NCBI RefSeq assembly: GCF_000429005.1
Contig: NZ_AUBA01000015.1
Location: 1 to 64,000, forward strand
From: Novosphingobium acidiphilum DSM 19966
Lineage (GTDB): Bacteria; Pseudomonadota; Alphaproteobacteria; Sphingomonadales; Sphingomonadaceae
Length of the DNA stretch: 64,000 nucleotides
Direction: 5' to 3'
The stretch's first letter is position 1. Each line of letters starts with the position of its first letter. Positions 8,087-16,512 of the stretch are shown here, in pieces. Made by a program: the position numbers and the translations under genes. The notes beneath the pieces were generated by a model. That model was not told where the DNA came from, searched no databases, and worked only from the letters and a program-made list of their open reading frames with translations.

Positions 8087-9465
8087 GATCGTGCATGCTC
8101 CAAAGCTTCAAGACGTTCGATTTCCTGCCCATAGGGCCGGATCGCCAGCACCATCAACACCGTGGCGGCGGGCAGCAAGGTGCCCGCGCAGATCGCCAGG
8201 GTCAGCCACAGGCGATGCGGATCGCCCACGATGCGGTCCTGCACCAGCCCCACCAGAAAACTGCCCATCGCGCCAAAAAAGGTAAACATGAACAGATAGA
8301 TCGCGGTAACTTGCGCCCGCATTTCAGGCGGCACCACGCGCTGGACCGCGGCGTTTTGTGGCACCGCCCCGGCCAATCCGAACGCCACCCCCACGCCCAT
8401 CAGCACCAGCGACCATTCGGCGCGCGGCATCAGCGGCGACAGCACCGCCGCCACGCTTGTTCCGGCAAAGCAGATCGCCGCCGCGCGCACATTGGCATCG
8501 GCATAACGCCGCGCCAGCGCCTCGACCAGCACGGTGCCCAAGGCCAGTCCCGACACCGACCCCACCAGCACGGCCAGGCCCATCGCCGCGCCGATCTGTC
8601 CTTCGTTCCAGCCATAAGTACGGATCAGAAACGGTGTCCGCCAGAATTGCAGCCCGAACACATCGAGCGCCGACAGCGCCAGCGCACCGAACAGCGGCGC
8701 AAACAGCCGCGGACGTTCGGCCAGCGCCACAAAGGCGCGCCAGCCCAGCACCGCGGCCAGCCCTTCGTTCACGCCGCCGCGTTGCATCGCCGCCGCACGG
8801 TCGGGCTCCTGCACGGTCAGAAACAGCAGCCCCGCGCCCAGCGCCGCAGCGCCACCGCCGATCAGGATCCATTGCCAGCCGAATATGTGAAACGTGCCCC
8901 ACTGCACCGCCCAGCCCTGGCTGGCCATGACCAGCCGGCCCCCGATCCACGGCCCCAGCGTGGTCCCGCCGATAAAGCCGAATTGCAGCAGCGCGAACGC
9001 GCGGGTCAGCTTGCGCGGGGGAAAGGCATCGGCCAACAGCGAATAGGACGCCGGGGCATGCGCCGAACCGCTGGCCGCCAGAAACACCCGCGCCGCGACA
9101 AACTGCCCCAGCCCTTGCGCCAGCCCGCCCGCCGCAATCACCAGGCCGATTGCCAGCGAACCCGCGGCAAGCACATATTTGCGCGGAAAAATGTCGGCCA
9201 GCCGCGCCAGCGGTATGCCCACGAACAGAAACGCGATCACGCCTGCGGGCCCCGCCAGAAACCCCAGCTGCGCATCGCTCAGCCCGAAATCATGCTTGAT
9301 CCGTTCGGCCAGCATGCCGAACGCCACCTGGTCAAAAAAGATCACGAATGTCGCCAGCACGATCACCAGCAGCGCCCAGTGCCGCGATGCGACTGTGGGA
9401 TAGCGATGATTGCCCGGTACGCTTGCGGGGTCGATCCGCGCCCCGGCCTGTGCGCCGCCTGCCAT
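8083..9465 (-). CDS. Major facilitator superfamily transporter (first gene of the LigW operon)
   Basis: A 460-residue MFS protein with about 12 transmembrane segments. Helix 1 is HWALLVIVLATFVIFFDQVA, with the acidic residue common to proton-coupled aromatic acid carriers, followed by the loop motif PLARLADIFPRK. The ATG at 9465 is preceded by AAAGGG at good spacing; longer starts would add an unlikely arginine-rich leader and run into the operator at 9528-9546. The stop overlaps the next start (ATGA), so it leads a four-gene coupled operon. Two different MFS genes in one operon suggest uptake of two related acids or an uptake and efflux pair. The substrate is not known. Confidence 0.85.
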   Translation of the reverse strand: MAGGAQAGARIDPASVPGNHRYPTVASRHWALLVIVLATFVIFFDQVAFGMLAERIKHDFGLSDAQLGFLAGPAGVIAFLFVGIPLARLADIFPRKYVLAAGSLAIGLVIAAGGLAQGLGQFVAARVFLAASGSAHAPASYSLLADAFPPRKLTRAFALLQFGFIGGTTLGPWIGGRLVMASQGWAVQWGTFHIFGWQWILIGGGAAALGAGLLFLTVQEPDRAAAMQRGGVNEGLAAVLGWRAFVALAERPRLFAPLFGALALSALDVFGLQFWRTPFLIRTYGWNEGQIGAAMGLAVLVGSVSGLALGTVLVEALARRYADANVRAAAICFAGTSVAAVLSPLMPRAEWSLVLMGVGVAFGLAGAVPQNAAVQRVVPPEMRAQVTAIYLFMFTFFGAMGSFLVGLVQDRIVGDPHRLWLTLAICAGTLLPAATVLMVLAIRPYGQEIERLEALEHARS

Positions 9466-9527
9466 GACACCCTTTCTACCCATGCGGCCGACAGTCACCA
9501 GCCGCGGCGCCATCGTACCATTTGATA

Positions 9528-9546
9528 TCGTATGTCTTGCACACAA
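9528..9546. promoter_or_regulatory. 19-bp inverted-repeat operator, copy A
   Basis: Read on the minus strand the site is TTGTGTGCAAGACATACGA: two 7-base arms around a 5-base centre. It lies between the MFS start (9465) and the SDR start (9641), so it may serve both directions. It matches four other copies at 13991, 19028, 19324 and 35351. The binding protein is unknown. Confidence 0.6.
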
Positions 9547-9640
9547 TCGCTGCATGGTGAATAGTCTGCGCAGAAAAAACAGCAATCACCTCGCACTGGC
9601 CAGGCCTATACCCGGCACGGCCTCAGCACGGGAACGGGAC

Positions 9641-10573
9641 ATGCAGGATCTGAATGGAAAGACCGCCTTTATCACCGGCGGGGCCAGCGGTATCGGCCTT
9701 GGCATTGCCAAGGCCATGCTCGGCGCGGGGATGAACGTGGTGATCGCCGACATCCGTAACGATCACCTCGAATCGGCACGCGTCGAACTGGGCGATGACA
9801 CGCGCGTGCTGCCGCTGCGCCTCGATGTGACCGACCGCGCCGATTATGCGCGCGCCGCCGATGCCGCCGAGGCGCGCTTTGGCCGGATCCACCTGCTGGT
9901 CAACAACGCCGGGGTGGCCGTGGTCGGCCCGACCGAGATCGCCACCCATGCCGACTGGGACTGGGTCATGGGGGTCAATCTGGGTGGCACGATCAACGGC
10001 GTGGTCGAAATCCTGCCACGCATCCTGGCGCACGGCGAAGGCGGCCATATCGTCAACACCGCATCGATGTCGGCGCTGGTGCCGGTCGGTGGAACGACGA
10101 TCTATTCCACGTCAAAGGCGGCCGTGGTCGGCATGATCGAATGCATGCGGCCCGAACTTGAACCGCGCGGCGTCATCTGTTCGGCATTCTGCCCCGGCGC
10201 GGTCCAATCCAACATTGCCGAAGCCGGACAGACGCGCCCCGCCGCCCTGTCCCGGACCGGCTATGCCGAGGCCGACAAGCGGCGCCAGGCTGGCGGCAAT
10301 TTTGCGCACCTTTACCAGACCAAGGAACAGGTCGGTGCGCGCGTGCTCGAAGGCATCCTGAACGACGAACTGTATATCCTGACCCACAGCGAATTCCTGA
10401 CCGGGGTGCGCGAACGCGGCGAAGCCACCACCGCCGCGGTCCAGACCCAATTGCCCGAAAATGCCGAATACAAGGCGACGTTCGACCGCCTGTTCCGCAA
10501 TCCCGCGATCACCGACGAAATCGTCCGCCAGAATGCCCTGCGCGCAGCGCAAACCCGGGGAGACAAGGCATGA
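9641..10573 (+). CDS. Short-chain dehydrogenase/reductase, LigD-like (first of a pair)
   Basis: A 310-residue NAD(P)-dependent SDR. The cofactor motif TGGASGIGLGIA is at residues 12-23, NNAG near residue 90, and the catalytic serine (NTASMSAL) and YSTSK tyrosine-lysine pair near residues 145-165. The long C-terminal extension of about 60 residues and the overall pattern resemble the C-alpha-dehydrogenases (LigD, LigL, LigN, LigO) that oxidise the benzylic alcohol of beta-aryl ethers in sphingomonads. The ATG at 9641 has GGAACGGGAC before it. Its stop overlaps the next SDR start (ATGA). Substrate and stereospecificity cannot be read from sequence. Confidence 0.85.
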   Translation: MQDLNGKTAFITGGASGIGLGIAKAMLGAGMNVVIADIRNDHLESARVELGDDTRVLPLRLDVTDRADYARAADAAEARFGRIHLLVNNAGVAVVGPTEIATHADWDWVMGVNLGGTINGVVEILPRILAHGEGGHIVNTASMSALVPVGGTTIYSTSKAAVVGMIECMRPELEPRGVICSAFCPGAVQSNIAEAGQTRPAALSRTGYAEADKRRQAGGNFAHLYQTKEQVGARVLEGILNDELYILTHSEFLTGVRERGEATTAAVQTQLPENAEYKATFDRLFRNPAITDEIVRQNALRAAQTRGDKA

Positions 10574-11490
10574 AAAACTTTGCAGGACGCACCGCCTTTG
10601 TCACCGGTGGCGCCAATGGTGTCGGCATCGGCCTGGTGCGGCAATTGCTGAACGAAGGCTGCAAAGTCGCCATCGCCGACATTCGCCGCGATTCGATCGA
10701 CCAGGCGCTGAAAACGCTCGACAACCGCGAGGTCATGGGCGTGGAACTTGACGTGTCGAGCCGCGATGCCTTCCGCGCCGCCGCCGACGAGGTCGAGGCC
10801 GCGTTCGGTCCGGTGTCGATCCTGTGCAACAACGCCGGGGTCAACCTGTTTCAGCCGATCGAAGACAGCAGCTACGACGATTGGGACTGGCTGCTGGGCG
10901 TCAATCTGCATGGCGTAATCAACGGCGTGATGACGTTTGTTCCGCGCATGGTCGAACGCGTCAAGGCCGGTACCCAGCACGGCGGCCATGTCGTCAACAC
11001 CGCCTCGATGGCCGCATTCATCGCCGCCGGCACACCCGGCATCTACAACACCACCAAGTTCGCGGTGCGCGGCCTGTCGGAATCGCTGCACTATTCGTTG
11101 TTGCAATACGGCATCGGCGTCTCGGTGCTGTGCCCCGGCCTGGTCAAAAGCTATATCTACGCCAGCGACCAGATCCGCCCCGATGCGCTGAAAGCCGGGG
11201 CGCGGCCCGTCAACCACGAAGCCGTCGAACGCCTGGCCGGGGTCCACGAATTCGGCATGGAACCCGACGTGATCGGCGCGCGCGTGATCGAAGCCATGCG
11301 CGCCAACCGCCTGCACATCTTTTCCCACCCCGATCACATGGCCGAACTGCGCGGCATTTTCGACGACATCATCGCCGAATATCAGGACTATCCCAAAGAC
11401 CCGGGCTTTGACCAGCGCGTCGCCTTCGAAGCGTTTCGCGAAAAGAGTTTCGCCGAGGCGCGGGCGCGGAGCAAGGCGGCGGATTTTTGA
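10570..11490 (+). CDS. Short-chain dehydrogenase/reductase, LigD-like (second of a pair)
   Basis: A 306-residue SDR, translationally coupled to the preceding SDR through an ATGA overlap. It has TGGANGVGIGLV for cofactor binding, NNAGVN, the sequence YDDWDWLLGVNLHGVINGVM that is strikingly like the LigD group, the catalytic serine in NTASMAAF and the YNTTK tyrosine-lysine pair. The two proteins are related but clearly diverged, as expected for enzymes acting on opposite stereoisomers of a beta-aryl ether, as LigD/O and LigL/N do. That division of labour is inference; either could act on another benzylic or side-chain alcohol. Confidence 0.85.
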   Translation: MKNFAGRTAFVTGGANGVGIGLVRQLLNEGCKVAIADIRRDSIDQALKTLDNREVMGVELDVSSRDAFRAAADEVEAAFGPVSILCNNAGVNLFQPIEDSSYDDWDWLLGVNLHGVINGVMTFVPRMVERVKAGTQHGGHVVNTASMAAFIAAGTPGIYNTTKFAVRGLSESLHYSLLQYGIGVSVLCPGLVKSYIYASDQIRPDALKAGARPVNHEAVERLAGVHEFGMEPDVIGARVIEAMRANRLHIFSHPDHMAELRGIFDDIIAEYQDYPKDPGFDQRVAFEAFREKSFAEARARSKAADF

Positions 11491-11515
11491 ACGGGCCGAA
11501 GCAAGCCTCCGGCGG

Positions 11516-11535
11516 CAAAGGCCAGCGGCCCTTTG
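11516..11535. terminator. Hairpin between convergent SDR and metF genes
   Basis: CAAAGG pairs with CCTTTG across an 8-base loop in the space between the convergent SDR (ends 11490) and metF (ends 11625). There is no clear T-run, so terminator function is tentative. The rest of 11491-11624 shows no gene. Confidence 0.35.
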
Positions 11536-11624
11536 ATCCCGTCAATCGCCCGTGGCTGCATACCTGTTCGCAATAATGCCGCGCAGCCCCCGCCCCCAGG
11601 CGTCGTCAACCAGCACGCAATCGG

Positions 11625-12500
11625 TCACACCGCGTGGCGCCGTTCATAGTCGGCGATCCATTCCACCGTCTTGCGCAGGCCGCCGAACGGATAGAAATGC
11701 AGCCGCACCCGGCCATGTTGCGGGCCAAGGCCCGCAGCAAAGGCATCGACCAGCCTGTCCGGCCCGGCACTGCCCAGCAGATTGGTCACCGAAATGCCGT
11801 ATTTGCGCAGAACACTGGTCGATGCGCCCACGCCGCAGCGCGCGGCAAAGCCAAGCAGGCGCTTGATCCCTGCCGGGCCCGGCACGCCAATCCGCACCGG
11901 CGCGTCGATCCCGCGCTCGCGCAGTTCGACCAGCCAGGCCAGGAACGCGTCGGGATCAAACCCGAACTGGGTGACCACCAGCGGCGCCATGCCGCGCCCC
12001 TCGATCGCGGCGACCTTGCGCGTCAAAACGTCCCAGCATTCATCGACCGACATGTTGGGGTGGCCTTCGGGATGGCCGCCCACGCCGATTGCGGTGATCC
12101 CGGCGCGTTCGAACGCGCCGGTTTCGATCAGCGCCATCGTGTCGAAATAGGGCCCTTGCGGTTCGGGCGGATCGCCCGCCACGATGAAACAGCGGCGCAC
12201 CCCCGCTTCGCGCACCACGGCCTGAAGATAGCCTTCGAAATCGTCCTCTGACGTGATGCGCCGCGCCGAAAAATGCGGCATCGGCTCCAGACCCACTTCG
12301 CGCACCGCGACCGTGGCGGCGATCCGCGCATGAGCCTCTTCACCGGGCAGGAACGTCACCGCAACAGGCGTGTCCGCGGGGATCAGCGGCGCGGCATCGC
12401 GCAACGACGGCTGATCCTTCGCGGTCATTTCCAGCGAATAGCCGTCGGTGATGATCGTGGCCGGCTTGTCCCAGTTGGGATGGATCTGCGGTATCGCCAT
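11625..12500 (-). CDS. metF: Methylenetetrahydrofolate reductase
   Basis: A 291-residue TIM-barrel protein of the MetF family (FAD-dependent 5,10-methylene-THF/5-methyl-THF interconversion). The early TFLPGEEAH stretch, the RRCFIVAGDPPEPQGP segment and VTQFGFDP are typical. It begins at the ATG at 12500 and follows ligM on the same strand by 63 bases. In this setting it most likely runs oxidatively, taking the 5-methyl-THF made by LigM back to methylene-THF, as the metF beside ligM does in Sphingobium SYK-6. It is smaller and more diverged than the biosynthetic enzyme, which fits a catabolic role. Confidence 0.85.
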   Translation of the reverse strand: MAIPQIHPNWDKPATIITDGYSLEMTAKDQPSLRDAAPLIPADTPVAVTFLPGEEAHARIAATVAVREVGLEPMPHFSARRITSEDDFEGYLQAVVREAGVRRCFIVAGDPPEPQGPYFDTMALIETGAFERAGITAIGVGGHPEGHPNMSVDECWDVLTRKVAAIEGRGMAPLVVTQFGFDPDAFLAWLVELRERGIDAPVRIGVPGPAGIKRLLGFAARCGVGASTSVLRKYGISVTNLLGSAGPDRLVDAFAAGLGPQHGRVRLHFYPFGGLRKTVEWIADYERRHAV

Positions 12501-12563
12501 GGCGCCCTTCTGTGTTCGAAACCCCCGGTCCGGTGTTGGCAACCGGTGCCGGGGTCATGCGTA

Positions 12564-13964
12564 TCAACGCGCGGTGCGCCAGCCTTGGGCATAGGTATCG
12601 CGCGCGACGCGGCTGTACGGCACCGGGCTGACAATGGCGCGCACCGAAATCTGCTGGTGCGGTTCGACCGTGGTCTTGCGCGTGCCGCCGTTTTCTTCGC
12701 CCCACACCACATGCAGTTCGGTCCCGACCGGGATTTCGGGATCGATCGTGGCCAGCGAAAGCGCCTGCTTTTCGTTGAAAGAATAGCCGGTAAACATCGA
12801 CAGGCCGACCGTCTTGCCCCCCGCATCGACCACCCGGTCATAGTTGGATGACGCATAGTTGGCCAACGGCACGTCGAAGAACTTGTACTGTTCACCATCG
12901 GGGTTGAACAGCGAAGCCATGATCTTTGCCATGTCTTCGGGATGCCAGGCCAGCGTAACCTTCTTGCGCTGCTCTGCGGGGTTCAGCGCCTCAAGCGCGT
13001 CGCGCCCGTGGAAATCGTGGTCGAACTTGACGAACGGACCATAGCCCAGCTCCCACGGATTGAGGTAATAATCCTCGATGCTGTTGCCCACGAACGAGCC
13101 ACCGATCGAACCCGTCGCTTCATAGCTGTCGGGCCCGAGCCATTCGCGGAAACCCTTGAGCTTTTCGCCGGTATAGATCGCCGGCAGCGGCGACGGGATC
13201 CAGCCGGATTCGAGCGTGTTCGACGGATAGGCGCGGCTTCCGCACGCGATCAGCCCGAATTCCCGGCCCGCCTCCAGGATGGCGGCGCGGATCGCTTCCT
13301 GTTCTTCATAAGGGCCCCATATTTCCAGACCCGGCGCGCCCGACATGCCGTGGCGCAGCGTGCGCACGGTGTGGCCGGCAATGTTCATCGTCGCCATGTT
13401 GAAGAACTTGAGCTGTTCCAGCGGACGCCCGTGCAGCTTTTCGATCACGTTCCAGGCCTGCGGACCCTGGATCTGGAACCGCCATTCCTTGCGCTTGGCC
13501 GGCTTGCCCATCAGCCGCATCGGCGATCGGTCGTCCAGTTCGACATCGACATCATAGCCGCCGGTGGCCGCGTGATAGCGCAACCAGTTCGATGCCGGTG
13601 CCCGGCCGACATACGTGAACGATTGTTCTTCTTCCCAGAAGATGATGCCGTCGCCGATCACATGGCCATAGGGCGTGGTCGGCACATATTGCTTGGCCTT
13701 GTTGACCGCCCAGCCCTTCGACGAATTGATCATCGTATCGGACAGCAGTTTGGCGGCGTCCTTGCCACGAAGGTACAGGTTCACCATGTGGTGCGACTGG
13801 TCGAACAGCACCGCGCTGTGCTGCCAGGCCCATTGTTCCGAACGCCAGTTGGAAAACTCGGGCGCCACCACCGGATAGACGTAAGCGCCAAGCTGCGAAT
13901 TGCGCAACATGTCGACGATGCTGCTCTGCTGCGCCAGCAGCTGGTCAAGATTCGTGGCGGACAC
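12564..13964 (-). CDS. ligM: Vanillate/3-O-methylgallate O-demethylase, THF-dependent
   Basis: A 466-residue aminomethyltransferase-fold (GcvT-like) O-demethylase that transfers the methoxyl methyl of vanillate to tetrahydrofolate, giving protocatechuate and 5-methyl-THF. The N-terminal SATNLDQLLAQQSSIVDMLR, the SEQWAWQHSAVLFDQSHHM block and the C-terminal GCV_T barrel region match LigM-type proteins in order and length (SYK-6 LigM is about 470 residues). The start is GTG at 13964, with GGAGAGG seven bases upstream. metF follows it and purU copy 2 diverges from it. The operator at 13991-14009 overlaps the likely promoter. A syringate demethylase (DesA type) is the alternative, less likely. 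Confidence 0.9.
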   Translation of the reverse strand: MSATNLDQLLAQQSSIVDMLRNSQLGAYVYPVVAPEFSNWRSEQWAWQHSAVLFDQSHHMVNLYLRGKDAAKLLSDTMINSSKGWAVNKAKQYVPTTPYGHVIGDGIIFWEEEQSFTYVGRAPASNWLRYHAATGGYDVDVELDDRSPMRLMGKPAKRKEWRFQIQGPQAWNVIEKLHGRPLEQLKFFNMATMNIAGHTVRTLRHGMSGAPGLEIWGPYEEQEAIRAAILEAGREFGLIACGSRAYPSNTLESGWIPSPLPAIYTGEKLKGFREWLGPDSYEATGSIGGSFVGNSIEDYYLNPWELGYGPFVKFDHDFHGRDALEALNPAEQRKKVTLAWHPEDMAKIMASLFNPDGEQYKFFDVPLANYASSNYDRVVDAGGKTVGLSMFTGYSFNEKQALSLATIDPEIPVGTELHVVWGEENGGTRKTTVEPHQQISVRAIVSPVPYSRVARDTYAQGWRTAR

Positions 13965-13990
13965 GATTTACCTCTCCGGATGGTTGCATT

Positions 13991-14009
13991 TTGTATGCAA
14001 CACATACTA
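13991..14009. promoter_or_regulatory. 19-bp inverted-repeat operator, copy B
   Basis: TTGTATGCAACACATACTA, with a perfect GTATG/CATAC core around five bases. It sits in the 118-base region between ligM (start 13964) and purU copy 2 (start 14083) and can control both. It is one of five matching copies in the window. Confidence 0.65.
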
Positions 14010-14082
14010 TGAAACCGGTGTCATGCAAATGAAAAGTGGTCGGTAGCGCCTGCCAAACCGACCCCATTGGAGAGCCGCATCA

Positions 14083-14952
14083 ATGAGCCTGGAACCCGCC
14101 CCCGCCTACCAGATCCTGTCGCTGTCGTGCATTGACGCGCCGGGCATCACTGCTGCCGTCACCGGCTATCTGGCGCAATCGGGTGCCAACATCGTCGAGG
14201 CCAAGCAATTCAACGACCAGGACGAAGGCACGTTCTTCATGCGCGTGGAATTCGATCCGCGCGGAACGAGCATGGCCGATATTTACGCAGGATTTGAGCC
14301 ACTTGCCGCGCAATTTGCGATGGCGTGGCAATTGCGCGAAAAGGCCGCAAGGCGCAAGGTTCTGCTGCTGGTGAGCAAGTTTGACCATTGCCTGGGCGAT
14401 CTGCTGTATCGCAACCGCATCGGCGAACTGAACATGGACGTGGTCGGCATCGTCGGCAACCACCCGCGCGGGGCGCTGTCAATCTCGCTGCTTGGCGACA
14501 TTCCCTATCACCATTTCCCGATCACCCGCGACACCAAGCCGAGCCAAGAGGCGCAGATCCGCGCGGTGGTTACGCAAACAGGTGCCGAACTGGTGGTGCT
14601 GGCGCGGTATATGCAGATCCTGTCCGACGAAATGACGCTGTTCCTGTCGGGCCGCTGCATCAACATCCATCATTCGTTTTTGCCCGGGTTCAAGGGGGCA
14701 AAGCCCTATCATCAGGCGCATGCACGCGGGGTGAAGATGATCGGCGCCACCGCGCACTATGTTACGGCCGATCTCGACGAAGGCCCGATCATCCATCAGG
14801 ACGTCGAAGCGATCAGCCACGCCGATCGCCCCGATGATCTGGTGCGTCGCGGCCGCGATATCGAACGCCGCGTGCTGGCCGAAGCGGTACGCCTGCACCT
14901 GGCCGACCGCGTGCTGGTCAATGGCAGCAAAACCGTCGTGTTCCACGATTGA
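14083..14952 (+). CDS. purU: Formyltetrahydrofolate deformylase, copy 2 (beside ligM)
   Basis: A 289-residue PurU protein with an ACT domain (about residues 10-90, SCIDAPGITAAVTGYLAQSG) and a catalytic domain with INIHHSFLPGFKGAKPYHQA and GATAHYVTADLDEGPII. It releases formate from 10-formyl-THF and regenerates free THF. Placed divergent from ligM and metF, it most likely closes the one-carbon cycle of O-demethylation; in SYK-6 that place is taken by the formyl-THF synthetase LigH. It is clearly diverged from the purU at 1988-2875. An in-order GGAGAG ribosome site lies nine bases before the ATG. Confidence 0.93.
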   Translation: MSLEPAPAYQILSLSCIDAPGITAAVTGYLAQSGANIVEAKQFNDQDEGTFFMRVEFDPRGTSMADIYAGFEPLAAQFAMAWQLREKAARRKVLLLVSKFDHCLGDLLYRNRIGELNMDVVGIVGNHPRGALSISLLGDIPYHHFPITRDTKPSQEAQIRAVVTQTGAELVVLARYMQILSDEMTLFLSGRCINIHHSFLPGFKGAKPYHQAHARGVKMIGATAHYVTADLDEGPIIHQDVEAISHADRPDDLVRRGRDIERRVLAEAVRLHLADRVLVNGSKTVVFHD

Positions 14953-14960
14953 GGCCGGTC

Positions 14961-14983
14961 ATCCTCTCCGCCACGGGGAGGAT
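14961..14983. terminator. Bidirectional hairpin between purU and the hydrolase
   Basis: A 9-bp stem (ATCCTCTCC with GGGGAGGAT, one G-T pair) around a 5-base loop, followed by TTT, in the short gap between convergent genes. The same arm sequence recurs in the palindrome at 50059-50080. Confidence 0.6.
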
Positions 14984-15706
14984 TTACACACATGCCAGCA
15001 GGATTGCGGCCAGACCCTCGGGCCGCGACAGATAAGGGCTGTGATCGGCCCACAAGGTTTCGACCCGCGCACCGGGCACCAGGCCCTGCATGCGCCGCTG
15101 GCTGGCAATCGGGATCGTGCGATCGTCGGTGCATTCGACGTATGTGCGCGGCACCCGGCCATAGCGTTCAGGGGTCAGGCGCATCGGTGTCGAACGCGGG
15201 CCATGCGGTTCGTCGACCAGACGCGCCATCGCATCGCCCACCAGTTCGGGCGGCGACAGCTGGGCAAACACGGTTGCCGGGCTATCGCCGGTAATCCGTG
15301 TGCCGTGCCCCCCAGGCGTGGGCGAAATCAGCGCGTCAAAGGCGGGATTGGGCCCCTCTTCGGTCTTGAACTGCGCGCGCGACATGCCATCGGGCAACAT
15401 CATCGCGCAGATATAGACCAGGCTGTCGATCGCATCGGGCGCCAGTTCGGCCGCCTGGCTGATCACCAGACCGCCGCGGCTGTGCCCTGCCAGCACGACC
15501 GGGCGTTGCGGCGCGGTGCGGCACAGATCCGCCGCGAACCGCGCCCAGCCGTCCAGCGTGACGGCTGACAGCGCGGCCTCGTTCCCGCCCATGCCGGGCA
15601 GATCCGGGGCGATCACCGCATGGCCGGCCGCCTCCAGCCGGCGGCGCAGAAGATCAAAACACCAGCCGCCGTGCCACGACCCGTGAATCAGTACAAATGT
15701 TGCCAT
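14984..15706 (-). CDS. Alpha/beta hydrolase (esterase-like)
   Basis: A 240-residue alpha/beta hydrolase. The oxyanion-hole segment HGSWHGGWCFD is at residues 8-18, the nucleophile serine in AGHSRGG near residue 93, and the histidine probably in WADHSPYL near the end. This is the pattern of the small EstC / hydroxynitrile-lyase-like esterases. It is the last gene of a minus-strand operon with an aldehyde dehydrogenase, an amidohydrolase and a LigF-like GST, nine bases after the GST. Its likely task is hydrolysis of an aromatic ester or a ring- or side-chain-cleavage product; the substrate is unknown. Confidence 0.85.
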   Translation of the reverse strand: MATFVLIHGSWHGGWCFDLLRRRLEAAGHAVIAPDLPGMGGNEAALSAVTLDGWARFAADLCRTAPQRPVVLAGHSRGGLVISQAAELAPDAIDSLVYICAMMLPDGMSRAQFKTEEGPNPAFDALISPTPGGHGTRITGDSPATVFAQLSPPELVGDAMARLVDEPHGPRSTPMRLTPERYGRVPRTYVECTDDRTIPIASQRRMQGLVPGARVETLWADHSPYLSRPEGLAAILLACV

Positions 15707-15715
15707 ATCAATATT

Positions 15716-16477
15716 TTACCGCGCGTGCCCGGTCCAGGTGCGCAGCGCCGGATTGGTGTGATCGGGCATTTCCAGCGCGGCACGCACCCCTGGACGCGCG
15801 GTCATCCGTTCGCGCCATTCGATCAACCGGGGATAATGCACCGCCACCTCAAGCTCGGGGAACATGCGTTCGACCATCATGCCGCACATCGCATAGAAAT
15901 TGGCATCGGCCGTGGTGAACATATCGCCCGCCAGCCAGGCGTTGTCGGCCAGATGCACCTCGACCTTGGCGCAGGCATAGACGATCTTGTCGGTGGCATG
16001 GGCCAGGTCCGCGTCGGAAAAGCCCGACCGCGCGGTTTGCCATTTTCTGCGTTGATCGGGCAGCGGAATACGCTCGACCAGCTTTTCGAAATCGCCGCTT
16101 TCGATGCCGCGCGCGATCACCCCGACCATGCGGTGCCAGCCGTGCATCGATACATAGTTCATCACGTGTTCGTCGACGAACTTGTTCCAGATGCGCATCC
16201 GCGCCCGGCCCTCGGCATCGGCGGGGCGCAGCGGCACATCGGGAAACACGTCTTCAAGGTATTCGTTGATCACCGTGGTTTGCGTGATCACCGCGCCATC
16301 GTGCACCAGCACGGGCACCTGGCCTTCGGGATTGATCGCGATGAACCAGTCGGAATGCTGTTCGAACTTGTGCAGGTCGACATAGACGCTTTGAAAATCC
16401 AGCCCCTTTTCGTGCAGGCAGATCATCGATTTCAGCGAATTGGCGGCGGGTTCGGCATGGTAATATACAAGCGCCAT
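15716..16477 (-). CDS. Glutathione S-transferase, LigF-like (putative beta-etherase)
   Basis: A 253-residue GST. The thioredoxin-like N-terminus has AEPAANSLKSMICLHEKGLDF, in which the ANS serine near residue 14 aligns with the serine of LigF; then HKFEQHSDWFIAINPEGQVP and the glutathione-binding INEYLEDVFPD. The C-terminal helical domain has GWHRMVG and KWQTARSGF, again LigF-like. LigF-type enzymes cleave the beta-aryl ether bond by attack of glutathione. Two ATGs are adjacent; 16477 has the better distance to GGGAGAG. It is third in the operon starting at 18978. It could act on another thioether-forming substrate. Confidence 0.75.
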   Translation of the reverse strand: MALVYYHAEPAANSLKSMICLHEKGLDFQSVYVDLHKFEQHSDWFIAINPEGQVPVLVHDGAVITQTTVINEYLEDVFPDVPLRPADAEGRARMRIWNKFVDEHVMNYVSMHGWHRMVGVIARGIESGDFEKLVERIPLPDQRRKWQTARSGFSDADLAHATDKIVYACAKVEVHLADNAWLAGDMFTTADANFYAMCGMMVERMFPELEVAVHYPRLIEWRERMTARPGVRAALEMPDHTNPALRTWTGHAR

Positions 16478-16512
16478 CATCACTCTCCCGAGGTTGTCGC
16501 GGCGTGGCGTGC

